Notes: generated from the letters alone by a model not told the origin. 64,000 nucleotides of DNA from Salmo trutta (GCF_901001165.1 NC_042981.1:21961136-22025135), one strand, 5' to 3'; positions 11,814 to 22,162 are shown, numbered from the stretch's first letter. A program made the numbers and translations.

Positions 11814-12372
11814 TTAAAGTGAGTCTGGAATGAGAGTTTACAGTCTAACCAGCCACCTAGGTATTTGTAATTGTCCACATATTCTAAGTCAGAACCGTCT
11901 AGAGTAGTGATGCTGGACGGGCGGGCAGGTGCGGGCAGCAATCGGTTGAAGAGCATGCATTTAGTTTTACTTGCATTTAAGAGCAGTTGGAGGCCGCGGA
12001 AGGAGAGTTGTATGGCATTGAAGCTCGTCTGGAGGTTTGTTAACACCGTTTCCAAAGAAGGGCCAGAAGTATACAGAGTGGTGTTGTCTGCATAGAGGTG
12101 GATCAGAGAATCACCAGCAGCAAGAGCGACATCATTGATGTATACAGAGAAAAGAGTCGGCCCGAGAATTGAACCCTGTGGCACCCCCATAGAGACTGCC
12201 AGAGGTCCGGAGAACAGACCCTCCGATCTGGCACACTGAACTCTGTCTGAGAAGTAGTTGGTGAACCAGGCGAGGCAGTCATTTGAGAAACCAAGGCTGT
12301 TGAGTCTGCCGATAAGAATGTGGTGATTGACAGAGTCGAAAGCCTTGGCCAGGTCAATGAATACGGCTGCAC
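11774..12372 (-). pseudogene. LINE-B reverse transcriptase, frameshifted
   Basis: Two overlapping minus-strand frames make up the RT. The upstream one, shifted, covers the motif A region (sense of FIDLAKAFDSVNH in the DNA near 12340). The downstream one has MGVPQGSILGPTLFSVYIND (motif B) and HLYADNTTLYTSG (motif C), then NYKYLGGWLDCKLSFQTHF. YADD has become YADN, removing a catalytic Asp. The frame is cut by the TTAA-flanked element at 11813. Confidence 0.75.
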
Positions 12373-12689
12373 AATATTGTCTTTTATCGATGGCGGTTAC
12401 GATATTGTTTAGGACCTTGAGCGTGGCTGAGGTGCACCCATGACCAGCTCAGAAACCAGATTGCATAGCGGAGAAGGTACGGTGGGATTCGAAATGGTCG
12501 GTGATCTGTTCGTTTACTTGTCTTTCGAAGACCTTAGAAAGGCAGGGTAGGATAGATATAGGTCTGTAACAGTTTGGTTGTAGAGTGTCTCCCCTTTGAA
12601 GAGGGGGATGACCGCGGCTACGTTCAAATCTTTGGGGATCTCAGACGATACGAAAGAGAGTAGAAAGAGGAGGAAGGGAAGCGCTACTA

Positions 12690-14722
12690 AGGTACACAAT
12701 AGTAAATGTTGGTAGACAGAAGGTGCTCTTTGGTAAAAGGGTTGAGTTGGTCTTCAAAAAGAAAGGAGGACCAAGGCACTCTTCATATAATTAATTAAAA
12801 TGCCTTTATTAGTATGGCATGTTCAATAGAAACAATGTTTTTAAAAAACCAACGCGTTTCGGCTGCATGGCCTTCATCAGGGTGTACAAATAAATAATAC
12901 AATGTTCTCTGTTTAACAGCTTTTCCAATGAACCCTAATTAGAAGGGGGAGTGGTTAAAATTGATTGGACACACCTAGTAAGCAATAGTATACACACTTT
13001 AAAGTGAAATGCTGTAGCTATGTTATCATAAAAATGTAACTCCAAACTAGAAGTATCAGAACACTTAGAAAGGTAGTTCTAACCTTAAATATGTCTGGGC
13101 GAAGTGTCAAGAATAAGAAAGCAATACATTCCATAGTACACTAGAACACAGCAAAACATGAACAACAAGAGTCTAAACATAGCTGAGGGCAATTGAGCAA
13201 AAATATCCACTAGATGACAGCAAATGTACCCATCACAACCCTACAGGAAGGGTGAGAAATCCATATCTTCATTTAAACCCGGGTATTTAGTGGCCTGTAG
13301 TTTGTAAATCCAAAAACTTTCCATTTGGTTTAACTGTTTAAGGCGGTCACCTTTTCTAATAGAGGCCGGGATATGATCAATACCCATAGCTTGTAGGGAG
13401 GCAGGGTTGCCATGGTGTAAGGACTTGTAGTGCCTTGCCATGGGGTAGTCTTCATTGCCTACCCGTATGGCGAACTTGTGTTCCGCTAGGCGATCTTGAA
13501 GGCGTCTCTTTGTCCGTCCAATGTAGAACACCTTGCACTGTGGACATTCCAATCTATAGATGACATGAGTGGTTTTGCAGTTAATGAAATGCTTGACGTA
13601 ATACTCCATTTTGGAAGCTGTATCAACGAAATACTTTTTCTGTGCAATATTTCTGCAATGGTTGCACTGGTTACATTTAAAAGAGCCCTTGGGTTTGTGG
13701 CCAAGCCAAGTTTTTTGAGAGTCACCCGGAAGATAACTGTGGACTAATTTGTCCTTTAGGGTAGGACATCTCTTAAAGCTTATGACTGGTGGCTCAGGAA
13801 AGACTTGGCGTAGTAGCGTATCACTTTGGATGATTCCCCAATTATTTTTAATGATTCTTTTAATGTTCTCTGCTTCAGTGCTGTATTTTGTAACAAAATA
13901 CACTCTCTCTGATGCATCACGAGGCACTCCCCTTCGCAACAAGTTCTCTCTGTCAAGTAATCGAGCCCTTATACCTGCATCTTTCAGGACCTGGACGCTG
14001 TAGCCCCGATTCAAGAAACGATTCTCCAATTCAGCAGATTTGACAACATAGTCTGTTTCCTGATCGCAAATTCTGCGGACTCTTTGGAATTGGCCATATG
14101 GAATATTCTCTTTTAGCCTTTTGGGGTGAAAGCTGTCTGCCCTCAGAATGGTATTCCCATCTGTAGGCTTCCTAAAGATTGATGTGTGCAAACAACCTTT
14201 GTCATTTTTACTGATGTCGAGGTCCAAAAAATGAATGTTATCCTTGCTATACTCCATAGTTAGTTTGATGTTAGGGTTAATGCTGTTAAGGTATTGGTGG
14301 AAGGAAATAAGTTCATCTTCTGAGCCGGACCAAAAAAGGCATACATCATCAATATAGCGTCCCCACCATATAATCCGGTCAAAGAAATGGTTATTAGAAG
14401 GATCCAAAATGAAGTCATTTTCCCATTTACCTAAGTACAAACCAGCATAGGAAGGGCTATAGCAAGCTCCCATGGCACATCCTTTGACCTGTTTAAAAAT
14501 ACGGTCCTGAAAGATAAAGATGTTATGATTAAGAGTCCATTCAGTCAGTGAGACAATGAATTCTGTAGGAGGCATCTCAGTTTCAGGTCTGGTACTCAAG
14601 AAATGGTGCATAGCTGCCAAACCTTGTTCATGTTCAATGGTGGTGTAAAGAGACTCCACATCCATGGTGACTAAAAAGGAAGCTGTACCTATATTATTCA
14701 ATTCCTTAATTTTGTTCAGGCT
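12690..14722 (-). mobile_element. Penelope-like element, 5' truncated
   Basis: Inserted in LINE-B, which reads FNLS just before (coding sense) and resumes at SSEIPKD after. It carries a reverse transcriptase/GIY-YIG ORF (13241-14722), a 3' region of about 550 bp, and a hammerhead ribozyme motif (12846-12886). The 5' part, including any upstream pseudo-LTR, is missing. Penelope-like elements are known to carry hammerhead motifs in their terminal repeats, which fits. Confidence 0.85.
12846..12886 (-). ncRNA. hammerhead ribozyme of the Penelope-like element
   Basis: On the minus strand the sequence shows the hammerhead core: CTGATGA, a short stem II (GGC..GCC around the CATGCA loop), then GAAA, then the palindrome ACGCGT overlapping it as a minimal stem III, then T at the cleavage position. 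ACC before the CTGATGA box can pair with GGT after the cleavage site to form stem I. The tiny palindromic stem III is typical of Penelope and retrozyme hammerheads, which may act as dimers. Activity is inferred, not shown. Confidence 0.8.
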
Positions 14723-14779
14723 AGAGAGGTTGAACAGGCTAGTAATAGTGGGTGCAAAAATTGCGGAAAATTGTGGCAA
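13241..14779 (-). CDS. Penelope-like reverse transcriptase with GIY-YIG endonuclease (N-terminally truncated)
   Basis: An uninterrupted 512-residue frame. Residues 1-19 are read from LINE-B, so the element's own protein starts at about residue 20. RT motifs: LVTMDVESLYTTI (Asp40), KGCAMGACYSPSYAG (99-113), RYIDDVCLFW (catalytic YIDD at 142-145) and IHFLDLDISK. After a Cys-rich segment (CNQCNHC) comes the endonuclease: VIYRLECPQCKVFYIG (406-421), RTKRRLQDRLAEH, and a Glu in NQMESFW (487). RT plus GIY-YIG is the defining Penelope architecture. Full-length proteins of the family are longer, so the N-terminal part is lost, but the core catalytic residues are kept and the frame is open, which suggests a fairly young insertion. 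Expression is unlikely without its own 5' end. Confidence 0.9.
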   Translation of the reverse strand: MPQFSAIFAPTITSLFNLSSLNKIKELNNIGTASFLVTMDVESLYTTIEHEQGLAAMHHFLSTRPETEMPPTEFIVSLTEWTLNHNIFIFQDRIFKQVKGCAMGACYSPSYAGLYLGKWENDFILDPSNNHFFDRIIWWGRYIDDVCLFWSGSEDELISFHQYLNSINPNIKLTMEYSKDNIHFLDLDISKNDKGCLHTSIFRKPTDGNTILRADSFHPKRLKENIPYGQFQRVRRICDQETDYVVKSAELENRFLNRGYSVQVLKDAGIRARLLDRENLLRRGVPRDASERVYFVTKYSTEAENIKRIIKNNWGIIQSDTLLRQVFPEPPVISFKRCPTLKDKLVHSYLPGDSQKTWLGHKPKGSFKCNQCNHCRNIAQKKYFVDTASKMEYYVKHFINCKTTHVIYRLECPQCKVFYIGRTKRRLQDRLAEHKFAIRVGNEDYPMARHYKSLHHGNPASLQAMGIDHIPASIRKGDRLKQLNQMESFWIYKLQATKYPGLNEDMDFSPFL

Positions 14780-14882
14780 AAATTGCGGCAGATCATTTTA
14801 GAAAGAGAGGGTACAGATTGTCTAGCGCAGCTGATTTGTAGGGGTCCAGATTTTGTCCAGATTTTGCCACTCTTTCAGAACA

Positions 14883-15365
14883 TCAGCTATCTGGATTTGG
14901 GTAAAGGAGAAATGGGAGAGGTTTGGGCAAGTTGCTGTGGGGGGGTGCATGGCTTTTGACTGGGGTAGGGGTAGCCAGGTGGAAAGCATGGCCAGCTGTA
15001 GAAAAATGATTATTGAAATTCTCAATTATCGTGGATTTATCGGTGGTGACACTGTTTCCTAGCTTCAGTGCACTGGGCAGCTGGGAGAAGGTGCTCTTAT
15101 TCTCCATGGACTTTACATTGTCCCAGAACTTTTTGGAGTTTGTGCTACAGGATGCAAATTTCTGTTTGAAAAAGCTAGCCTTTGCTTTCCTAACTGCCTG
15201 TGTATATTGGTTCCTAACTTCCCTGAAAGTTGCATATCGCGGGGAGCTATTCGATGCTAATGCAGTACGCCACAGGATGTTTTTGTGCTGGTCAAGGGCA
15301 GTCAGGTCTGGAGTGATCCAAGGGCTATATCTGTTCTTGGTTCTACATTTTTTTGAATGGGGCAT
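14883..15365 (-). pseudogene. LINE-B linker between endonuclease and RT
   Basis: An open frame of 160 residues starts MPHSKKCRTKNRYSPWITPD and includes ALDQHKNILWRTALASNS, REVRNQYTQAVRKAKASFFK and ENFNNHFSTAGHAFH. This is the conserved region after the endonuclease in the LINE-B family (R.PWFTPDL type). The upstream endonuclease is missing because the copy is 5' truncated. The downstream frame is shifted before the Penelope insertion. Confidence 0.65.
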
Positions 15366-16165
15366 GCTTATTTAAGATGGTGAGGAACCACTTTTAAAGA
15401 ATAACCAGGCATCCTCTACTGACGGAATGAGGTCAATATCCTTCTAGGATACCCGGGCCAGGTCGTTTAGAAATGCCTGCACGCTGAAGTGTTTTAGGGA
15501 GCGTGGAGATTGTAGAGGAGTACAAATATCTGGGTGTCCTCTTGGACAATAAGCTTCAGTGGAGTAAATGTACAGACCTGATCTACAAAAAGACTCAACA
15601 GAGACTACTTTCTCAAAAAACTGGGATCTTTTAATGTTAATTGTACTATACTGACTCTGTTTTACAAATATTTCATTGAGACTATATTTACTTTTTGTAT
15701 TGTTTGTTGGTTTGGCAATGCCACTGTCAGCCAGAGAAATATGCTGAGAAGGATTATCACCACAGCAAGCAAGGTACTTGGACTCAAACAGACAGGCCTG
15801 GATGAGATCTTTAAGGTCAGGGCCCTCCGCAAGGCTCACAAAATAATTTTAGACCCAAGCCACCCCCTGAATCCAGACTTTAAACTACTCCCTCTGATCC
15901 CTCTGCAGGTATAGGGCACCCCTCGGCAGGAAAAACAGAACTAGACAATCATTTGTGCCAGGTGTGATATCCCTCCTAAATAGCTCAGGCTAATGTTCCT
16001 ATCCACCTATTAAGGCCAGCAGGCTAGTCTCCTTTTACTGGTATGCGACTGTTATGAAAGTTGTATTGTCACTTTGTTTTGTTTTGTATTTAAACACCAC
16101 CTTAAGTGTGTACGTGACACTGCAACAACATTTCACCATGGGGACAATAAAGTCAGTAAAGTAAA

Positions 16166-17887
16166 ATATAGTTAGTTCCTGTCCTGGACTTGCCTGACTC
16201 TGCTGGCCATCCACTTGTCCTGCTGGCTCAGTCTGTAGAGAGAGAGACCTATCTGGACAAGAGAAACTACTCTCTCCCATCCACTGCATGGAGCTACAAC
16301 TCCAGAACAATGCTGAAGGAAGGTCCATCCTGGGATCAGTTAGATCCACGCAGAAAAGAAGAGGAACTTGACTGTTCATACAGACTACATCTGGACACAC
16401 ACCAACCCTTTAGTTAATGGCTTTACTATTTGTCATTGTGTGTTGTGTGAATTTACTGATGTAGTACATTTCTGTAAATATGTGTATTATTGTGTACATG
16501 AGTATGGGGGCTTCCTCAAGACACCAGGCCAGTAATCCACTGTATCCTCCACCCAAGCCTTCCAGCAGCTGTCACTCTGAAACAGAGAGAGCCTTTATGA
16601 GACAAATCTACCGTTCAGTACAGGACAGTACAGCCCACATGCCAGAGCACCAGAGCACATTAAAGACCAGCAGTCAGTGTATCCCGGACTATGAGCTAAG
16701 AGCTACTATATATCCATGAATCTCCTGCTGTTAGCGATAGAGTAACGCTTAGCACGCTAACACCCATAATAAAAGCTTTGTGTGACAGAAAAGCTATACA
16801 TTGATTTGTTTTTCGGGTGTTATGTTTGTTTTTCTCCCTCATGCTTGGCGGGCCAGAAACGTGTTATTATTGTGTAATAGGCAATCAGAACCAAGCACCT
16901 GAAAAGATGAAGCCTCTTTACGTTGCCCATCGATTCTAACTCAGTCTGGTTAATAGGAGATGGTCGTTTCCCTAGCCTACACAGCTGCAGTGCAGGTGTC
17001 CACACAGAGAGAGTGTGTGTGTGTGTGTGATGGGTCTAGCAACAAGTCTATATCTGGTGTTTGTGTGTGTGGCGTGTGAAGAAAACCATGCCATGGTGTT
17101 GCTCCTGGAACATTTATTTTCTCATAGATCCTGAACCGTATTGAAGAGCTCAATTGGAATACATCTTTACTCAGGCTATATTCTCCCCATTGTGCTTGTG
17201 ATGGAGGGAGCAGAGTGGGCTATTGATCTCAACCCATCTATCTGTGGTTTTCATTGCGCTTATCAAAAATTTGACAATACAAGCAACCGACAGATCCTGA
17301 AGGTCCCAAAAACAAACAAGCAATTATCTATGAGGCTGAGCAAAACAACACACCAATAAAATTCTGTACATGTTAAGATTAACCATGTGGGTTTAGCCTA
17401 CCTAAAGGAAATGCAAGGGCACAAATATGGAATAACAGCAGCACTCAATTTAGAAATGTGTAACAAGATCCTCACTAAAATGCTGAACACATGTTAGAAG
17501 TTTTGACTCTTCTCAGTTTATTTCTTAACTGTGAGTCCAAAGAATTCCTTTGCCTTACTGAAATACCAAGCAGATCTTTGGGTAGGCACCCCGAGGTAGG
17601 AATCTTGTGGTCGGTACAATCCTACATCTTTTTTTACACACCCTTTAATCTGAATGTGGTAGGCCTACGGGGGATGGTGTCAGCATTTCAGAATGCCCCA
17701 GCCACAACATTTGGTGCCACACACAGTCAGACTTTGTGCCACACACAGACAGACAGACAGACAGGCTTGTCGATCACCACAGAAAACAATTATGTCTCAG
17801 ACATGCAGACAGGCAAGCAGAGACATCAGACGTGTTGTCACTTCCTTGGACATGGCTGTACACATACAGTAGGGCTACAGTTCGGGC
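16166..17887. other. no gene recognised
   Basis: Mixed sequence with a short GT run near 17010-17030 and a short AGAC run near 17747-17764. Several ORFs of 60-160 codons overlap, but none has a domain motif, repeated codon periodicity or splice-site context that I can support. Confidence 0.45.
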
Positions 17888-18046
17888 TGCAAAATTCCAG
17901 GAACTTTCAATACATTTCCTGGTTTTCCAGAAATCCTGGTTGGACGAATCTGGATTTCCTGCTTATTCCCTCCTGATCCAGGCTATGTCCAACCGGGATT
18001 TCGGGAAAACCAGGGAATTTAGTGAAAGTTCCTGGAATTTTGCAAC
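17888..18046. repeat. foldback (inverted-repeat) element, about 160 bp
   Basis: The left arm (GCAAAATTCCAGGAACTTTC, then CCTGGTTTTCC and AAATCCTGGTTGGA) is complementary to the right arm (TCCAACCGGGATTT, GGAAAACCAGG, GAAAGTTCCTGGAATTTTGC). The arms are about 57 bp with few mismatches around a loop of about 45 bp. Such palindromic MITEs are frequent in fish introns and spacers. Confidence 0.75.
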
Positions 18047-18197
18047 CTTATCTACAGACTGTGGTGTTTGTCAATGTTAACTGCTCAAAGTTATTACCAT
18101 TGTATCTTCAGAAAAATGTATAAAGACATGGTGACATATTAAGAAACCTGCACCCAGCCCACACACAAACTGGTATTGTTGTGGCTAACATTGTCCT

Positions 18198-18680
18198 TTG
18201 TGTGCAGTGTACCACCCTGCGGCCCTTGTCATTGTGGCCAGGCACATGGACTTTGACTGTGTGCTAGCTCCTTCAGGCTACCCAGGCTGGCTTCGCAGTT
18301 TTCCTTCCCCATGGCAATTTTATACAGTGGGGGAGACCGTGTCAGGATGTCTCTGGGGCTTCCGACACTGTGGCCTCTAGTTTAAAATCCATGGTGGCTG
18401 ATACGATTGTCATGTTTTTAATCTTTTTGAAAGTGTTCTTATTTGTGTTTCTTCCCAAAAAGTTTTGTATTTTATTTTTACAACTGTGAATACCAGCAAC
18501 CATCATATAAGACATGTATCACCGACATGTTGGTGCTTCCATGTATTCCTTTATGTAGCCTCTACGACTCTGAGAATGGAATATTCCTCTCTGGTCTTTA
18601 ACATGTAGGCTCACTTTTTGTGAACAGTCCCATCACATGTCAGACTGTTGAATAAACTTTGAACGTACTTTAGCTGTTGT
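18198..18680 (+). other. candidate terminal exon with poly(A) signal, unknown gene
   Basis: A possible acceptor (TTTGTGTGCAG, ending about 18208) is followed by an open frame (ALVIVARHMDFDCVLAPSGY, then WQFYTVGETVSGC) ending at TAG 18378-18380. An AATAAA at about 18651 would fit a 3' end. No upstream partner exon and no known family were recognised, so this may be a last exon, a long non-coding RNA or chance. Confidence 0.3.
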
Positions 18681-18984
18681 CTGCTGATTTTGTTCTTATA
18701 TGTATCCACAGATAATTGTTTATTAACCCGACTTTCAGTACACTGGTTGTATTTTCAATGCTAACGCAAGCAACTTGCGTATGTCAACAATGGCCGAGTT
18801 TAACCGAAGCACAGACCAAACTTTGTCCAATGCAATCAGCTGGAAAATTTCACAAGCACTTCCATCTGATTGCGAGGGAGTGCACTTTGGTCGACAACAT
18901 TCGGTTACATTCGGCTATTGTTTAGATATTGTGCGTCACGTGAAATGCGTCAGGAGATGGAAACCAGTGCTCCCGCACATTGGC

Positions 18985-19338
18985 TAACCGGGCTATCTGC
19001 ATTGTGTCCCGCCACCCACCACCAGCCAACCCCTCTTTTACGCTACTGTTATTCTCTGTTCATCATATATGCATAGTCACTTTAACCATATCTACATGCA
19101 CATACTACCTCAATCAGCCTGACTAACCGGTGTCTGTATGTAGCCTCGCCACTTTAATAGCCTCGCCACTGTATATAGCCCGTCTTTTTACTGTTGTTTT
19201 ATTTCTTTACTTACATATTGTTCACCTAATACATTTTTTGCACTATTGGTTAGAGCCTGTAAGTAAGCATTTCACTGTAAGGTCTACACCTGTTGTATTC
19301 AGCGCACGTGACAAATAAACTTTGATTTGATTTGAATA
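18985..19338 (+). repeat. LINE 3' tail
   Basis: AT-rich 3' end of a fish LINE, with GTAAGTAAGCATTTCACTGT and a terminal TTTGATT tandem tail. A second copy of the same tail is at 21170-21572. No coding part is attached. Confidence 0.6.
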
Positions 19339-19924
19339 CAAGCAACAGAACCTACCGGTGCTGTAAAAAGTCAAGTAAGCAACACTTTCCTGTGGTTACC
19401 CTATCTCCACTTCCACTTGGCTTGTAGAGACTATTGCATATTTTTTACAGTGACTTCTTTAAGACTGATATCATGGAGTAACCATGGCAACAGTCTGATT
19501 TATAGATGATGCGTTATAAGGCTTCATGATGAAGCAGGTTATTGTGTGGTGTATGCAGCCCTCTTATGGCCGATTGTATGAATTGCAGCCAAATAGCAGC
19601 TCTGGTAGAGCTCACTGGAGGCCTTCTTGTTAATTCCATTAAAAGTTTGTTTGTCCATTCATTTGTGTATTTTTGCATCTCTTAAAGTATTTAGTCAAAC
19701 ATCTAATCCGAGGGTGACTGAGTGCAGGCAGTAAACAGTAAGCTTCTAGAAAGCTCCAGCGCTAGAAAGCCACTAGGTTAATTTGTTAATCTTTAATTAC
19801 ACTACAGGATGTGGGACATCTAAGTTGAGGCTGAGGCAGGGACAGACTGGTCCATTTTTAGCCCAGTAGGCCTGTCTAACTTGGGGGTTTTGTGCAAAAT
19901 GAAAATTACCTGGCTAATAATAGG
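19339..19924. other. no gene recognised
   Basis: No supported exon, RNA or transposon end. The stretch before 19925 resembles an interspersed repeat by general composition only. Confidence 0.4.
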
Positions 19925-20045
19925 GCCCTCAAGGAACAAAATGGGCCGGTGTGGGATCCTGGAGGAAGAAAATTGGCCGGTGTGGGGTCCTAGAGGAAGA
20001 AAATGGGCCGTTTTGGGGCCTCAAGGGAAAAAATGGGCCACTGTG
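19925..20045 (+). repeat. short tandem repeat, about 30-bp unit x 4
   Basis: Units of the type GAAGAAAATGGGCCGGTGTG followed by GGGTCCTAGA recur about four times with substitutions. The short ORF across it (19881-20093) is a product of the repeat. Confidence 0.6.
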
Positions 20046-20199
20046 TTTGAAATGCCAAGGCCGATCTCCAGTCCAAATCTGACCCTGGGCTGAGGTAAAC
20101 ATATACTTCTATAATTGTATTTCCAATAAAACTTAGAAACCCTTTCTCCTTTTCCGACTAACTATACCTCTGACAGACAGGTATTTATTATACATGTTT

Positions 20200-20800
20200 T
20201 ACCTTTATTTCAACAGGGAGCCTTGCATTTGACAATTGACACATTTTATAGAATACAAGCAACAGTTAGAATACACAAAAATCTGAAATACAATCATTGA
20301 TAAATTCTGCATCTCTCAGCTACCAGGTCTTCAATCAATACCCTAAACTGCCTGAACGGCACCAGAACATCCAATTTCAACGAGATCTGCAGATTGTTCC
20401 AGCAGTGGGGCGCATCAAACTAAAAGCGGATCTACACAATTTGGTGGAATCCCGAGGAACCTCAAGACTTAACCAACCCTGTCAACATGTTTAGTAACTC
20501 ATGTCTTTATACTTAAACAACGAAGTGAGGTGTGTTGGAGGCTTGTCCAGTAGAGCTTTGTAACAAAGGTAATAAAGTAATAATGTGACCAACGGGACTT
20601 TAATAAGGACCAGCCAACCTTTTGATACAGGATGCAGTGATGCATATTAAAACTATCACCAGAGATAGGGCGCTATGATAGACAGCATCCAAAGGTTTAA
20701 GAGTAGTGGCTGCTGCATTCTGATACATTTGACATTTTAGTCATTTAGCAGACGCTCTTATCCAGAGCGACTTACAGTAGTGAATGCATACATTTCATAC
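20200..20800 (-). repeat. degenerate LINE fragment with SINE/LINE-type tail
   Basis: Pieces such as GATAGACAGCATCCAAAGGT parallel the LINE-B region at about 10180 (GATAGACCGCATCCAATTTG). The end (about 20727-20780) has the TTTAGTCATTTAGCAGACGC block shared by many teleost retroposon tails. No open frame remains. Confidence 0.5.
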
Positions 20801-20884
20801 ATTTTTTTTTTTCTGTGCTGATAAATGGTGTCACCATATTCAAGAACTGGCAGGGAAATTGTCAAAGACCCCAGTCACTTGAGT

Positions 20885-21113
20885 GGCTCCAGAGTGACGA
20901 AGCGGTCTAAGGCACTGCATCTCAGTGCAAGAGGCATCACTACCGTCCCTGGTTCAAATCCAGGCTGTATCACATTCGGCTGTGATTGGGAGTCATATAG
21001 GGCGGCGCACAATTGGCCCAGCGTCGTCTGAGTTTGGCCGGGGTAAGCCGTCAATGTAAATAAGAATTGGTTCTTAACTGACATGCCTAGTTAAATAAAG
21101 GTTAAATAAAAAA
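20885..21113 (+). repeat. tRNA-derived SINE
   Basis: The head keeps RNA polymerase III boxes: an A-box-like region in GTGACGAAGCGGTCTAAGGC and a B box GGTTCAAATCC at 20951-20961. The body has CACAATTGGCCCAGCGTCGT and the tail AACTGACATGCCTAGTTAAA ending in A-rich repeats. Same family as 21577-21806. Not a working tRNA gene: the acceptor stem and anticodon arm are not preserved. Confidence 0.75.
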
Positions 21114-21169
21114 ATATAATAAACACTGTTCTCTCTGCTACCGCACGGCAACCGGTAACGGAGCGCCAA

Positions 21170-21572
21170 GTCTAGGTCCAAAAGGTTCCTAACAGTTCCT
21201 ACACCCAAGCCATAAAACAGCTGAACAATTTATCAAATGGCAACCCGGACTATTTACATTGCCCCCCCCCCCCCACCTTTTGTTTTTACCAATGCTGCTA
21301 CTCGCTGTTTATTATCTATGCATAAACACTTTACCCCTATCGACGTGTACAAATTATCTCGATTAACCTGTACCCCTGCACATTGACTCGGTACCGGTAC
21401 CCCCTGCATATAGCCTCGTTATTGTTATTTTATTGTGTTTCTTTTATTTTTAAAAATTACTTTAGTTGATTTAGTAAATATTTTCTGAACTCTATTTCTT
21501 GAACTGCATTGTTGGTTAAGGGCTTGTAAGTAAGCATTTCAGAGTAAGGTCTACACTTCTTGTATTTGGGAC
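21170..21572 (+). repeat. LINE 3' tail interrupted by a SINE
   Basis: Same LINE tail as 18985-19338, with GGCTTGTAAGTAAGCATTTC and CTACACTTCTTGTATT. It contains a run of 13 C near 21262-21274. Its last bases are displaced by the following SINE. Confidence 0.6.
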
Positions 21573-21576
21573 ATTT

Positions 21577-21806
21577 GGGCTCCAGGGTGGCACAGCAATC
21601 GAAGGCACTGCATCTCAGTGCTAGAGGCATCACACCAGACCCTGGTTCAATACCGGACTGTATCACAACCAGTTGTGATTGGGAGTCCAATGGGTCAGCT
21701 CACAATTGGCCCAGTGTCATCTGGGTTAGGGAAGGGTTTGGTTGGGGTAGGCTGTCATTGTAAAATAAGAATTTGTTCTTAACTGACTTGCATAGTTAAA
21801 TAAATT
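21577..21806 (+). repeat. tRNA-derived SINE
   Basis: Begins GGGCTCCAGGGTGGCACAGC, has the B box GGTTCAATACC, the CACAATTGGCCCAGTGTCAT body and the AACTGACTTGCATAGTTAAA tail. Sits in the end of a LINE tail. Closely related to 20885-21113. Confidence 0.75.
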
Positions 21807-21989
21807 TGACTGTACAATCTGCTTCCTGCTATTTAGGGAGAGGCAAGTTATATATTAAAAAAAAACAAGCCGCTTGAAATCGTAGCTTTTCAACAAGCTC
21901 ATCCGTATGTTTTTTTAAAGATGAAGTCTTTGTCAATCCAAATGCCCAGATATTTGTAGGTGTAGGTGTACTTATTTCCCTCATTAAAA

Positions 21990-22162
21990 TGCAAATCAAT
22001 TTATAACATTTTTGACATGTGTTTTCTGGATTTTTTTGTTGTTATTCTGTCTCTCACTGTTCAAATAAACCTATCATTACAATTATAGACTGATCATTTC
22101 TTTGTCAATGGGCAAACGTAGAAAATCAGCAGGGGATCAAATACTTTTTTCCCTCACTGTAT
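21990..22162 (+). repeat. Tc1-type transposon end
   Basis: Almost identical to 32985-33176: both contain GACTGATCATTTCTTTGTCA and end GGGGATCAAATACTTTTTTC then CCTCACTGTAT. This is the terminal part of a Tc1/mariner-type element without transposase. Confidence 0.65.

Larger units (their letters stand above)
9438..15503 (-). mobile_element. LINE-B, minus-strand non-LTR retrotransposon with two inner insertions
   Basis: Read on the minus strand, the order is endonuclease/RT linker (15365-14883), RT (12700-11774), C-terminal part (10052-9804) and a 3' UTR ending in a run of A (T-run at about 9443-9450). It sits within the Rex1/CR1-like LINE and is 5' truncated at about 15503. A TTAA-flanked element (10374-11813) and a Penelope-like element (about 12690-14722) are inserted in it. 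Another copy in the window, at 60690-61750 (+), and the piece at 1-150 confirm the family. Exact clade not assigned. Confidence 0.75.
8890..16165 (+). mobile_element. Rex1/CR1-like LINE, split by a 6-kb insertion
   Basis: The 5' part (8940-9436) and the 3' part (15504-16165) are two halves of one non-LTR retrotransposon. The 5' part has FSSAFNTIHP (RT motif A region) and TGYPQGCVFSPLLYILY with FTDDTALI (motifs B and C). The 3' part resumes with VEEYKYLGVLLDNKLQWSKC and ends in a tail containing ATTTCACCATGGGGACAATA. LINE-B occupies the space between. Stops and a shift near 15630 make it inactive. The FADD box has become FTDD. Confidence 0.65.

Noticed and set aside
13496..14003. Plus-strand ORFs of 83-84 codons
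   Set aside because: Antisense shadows of the Penelope-like frame.
15013..15839. ORFs of 120-131 codons on both strands
   Set aside because: Antisense or shifted readings across LINE-B and the outer LINE.
17491..18080. 161- and 114-codon plus ORFs
   Set aside because: Cross an AGAC-rich tract and the foldback element; no domain and no codon signal.
20885..21113. tRNA gene
   Set aside because: Only A- and B-box remnants of a SINE head; no cloverleaf, and body and tail are SINE sequence.
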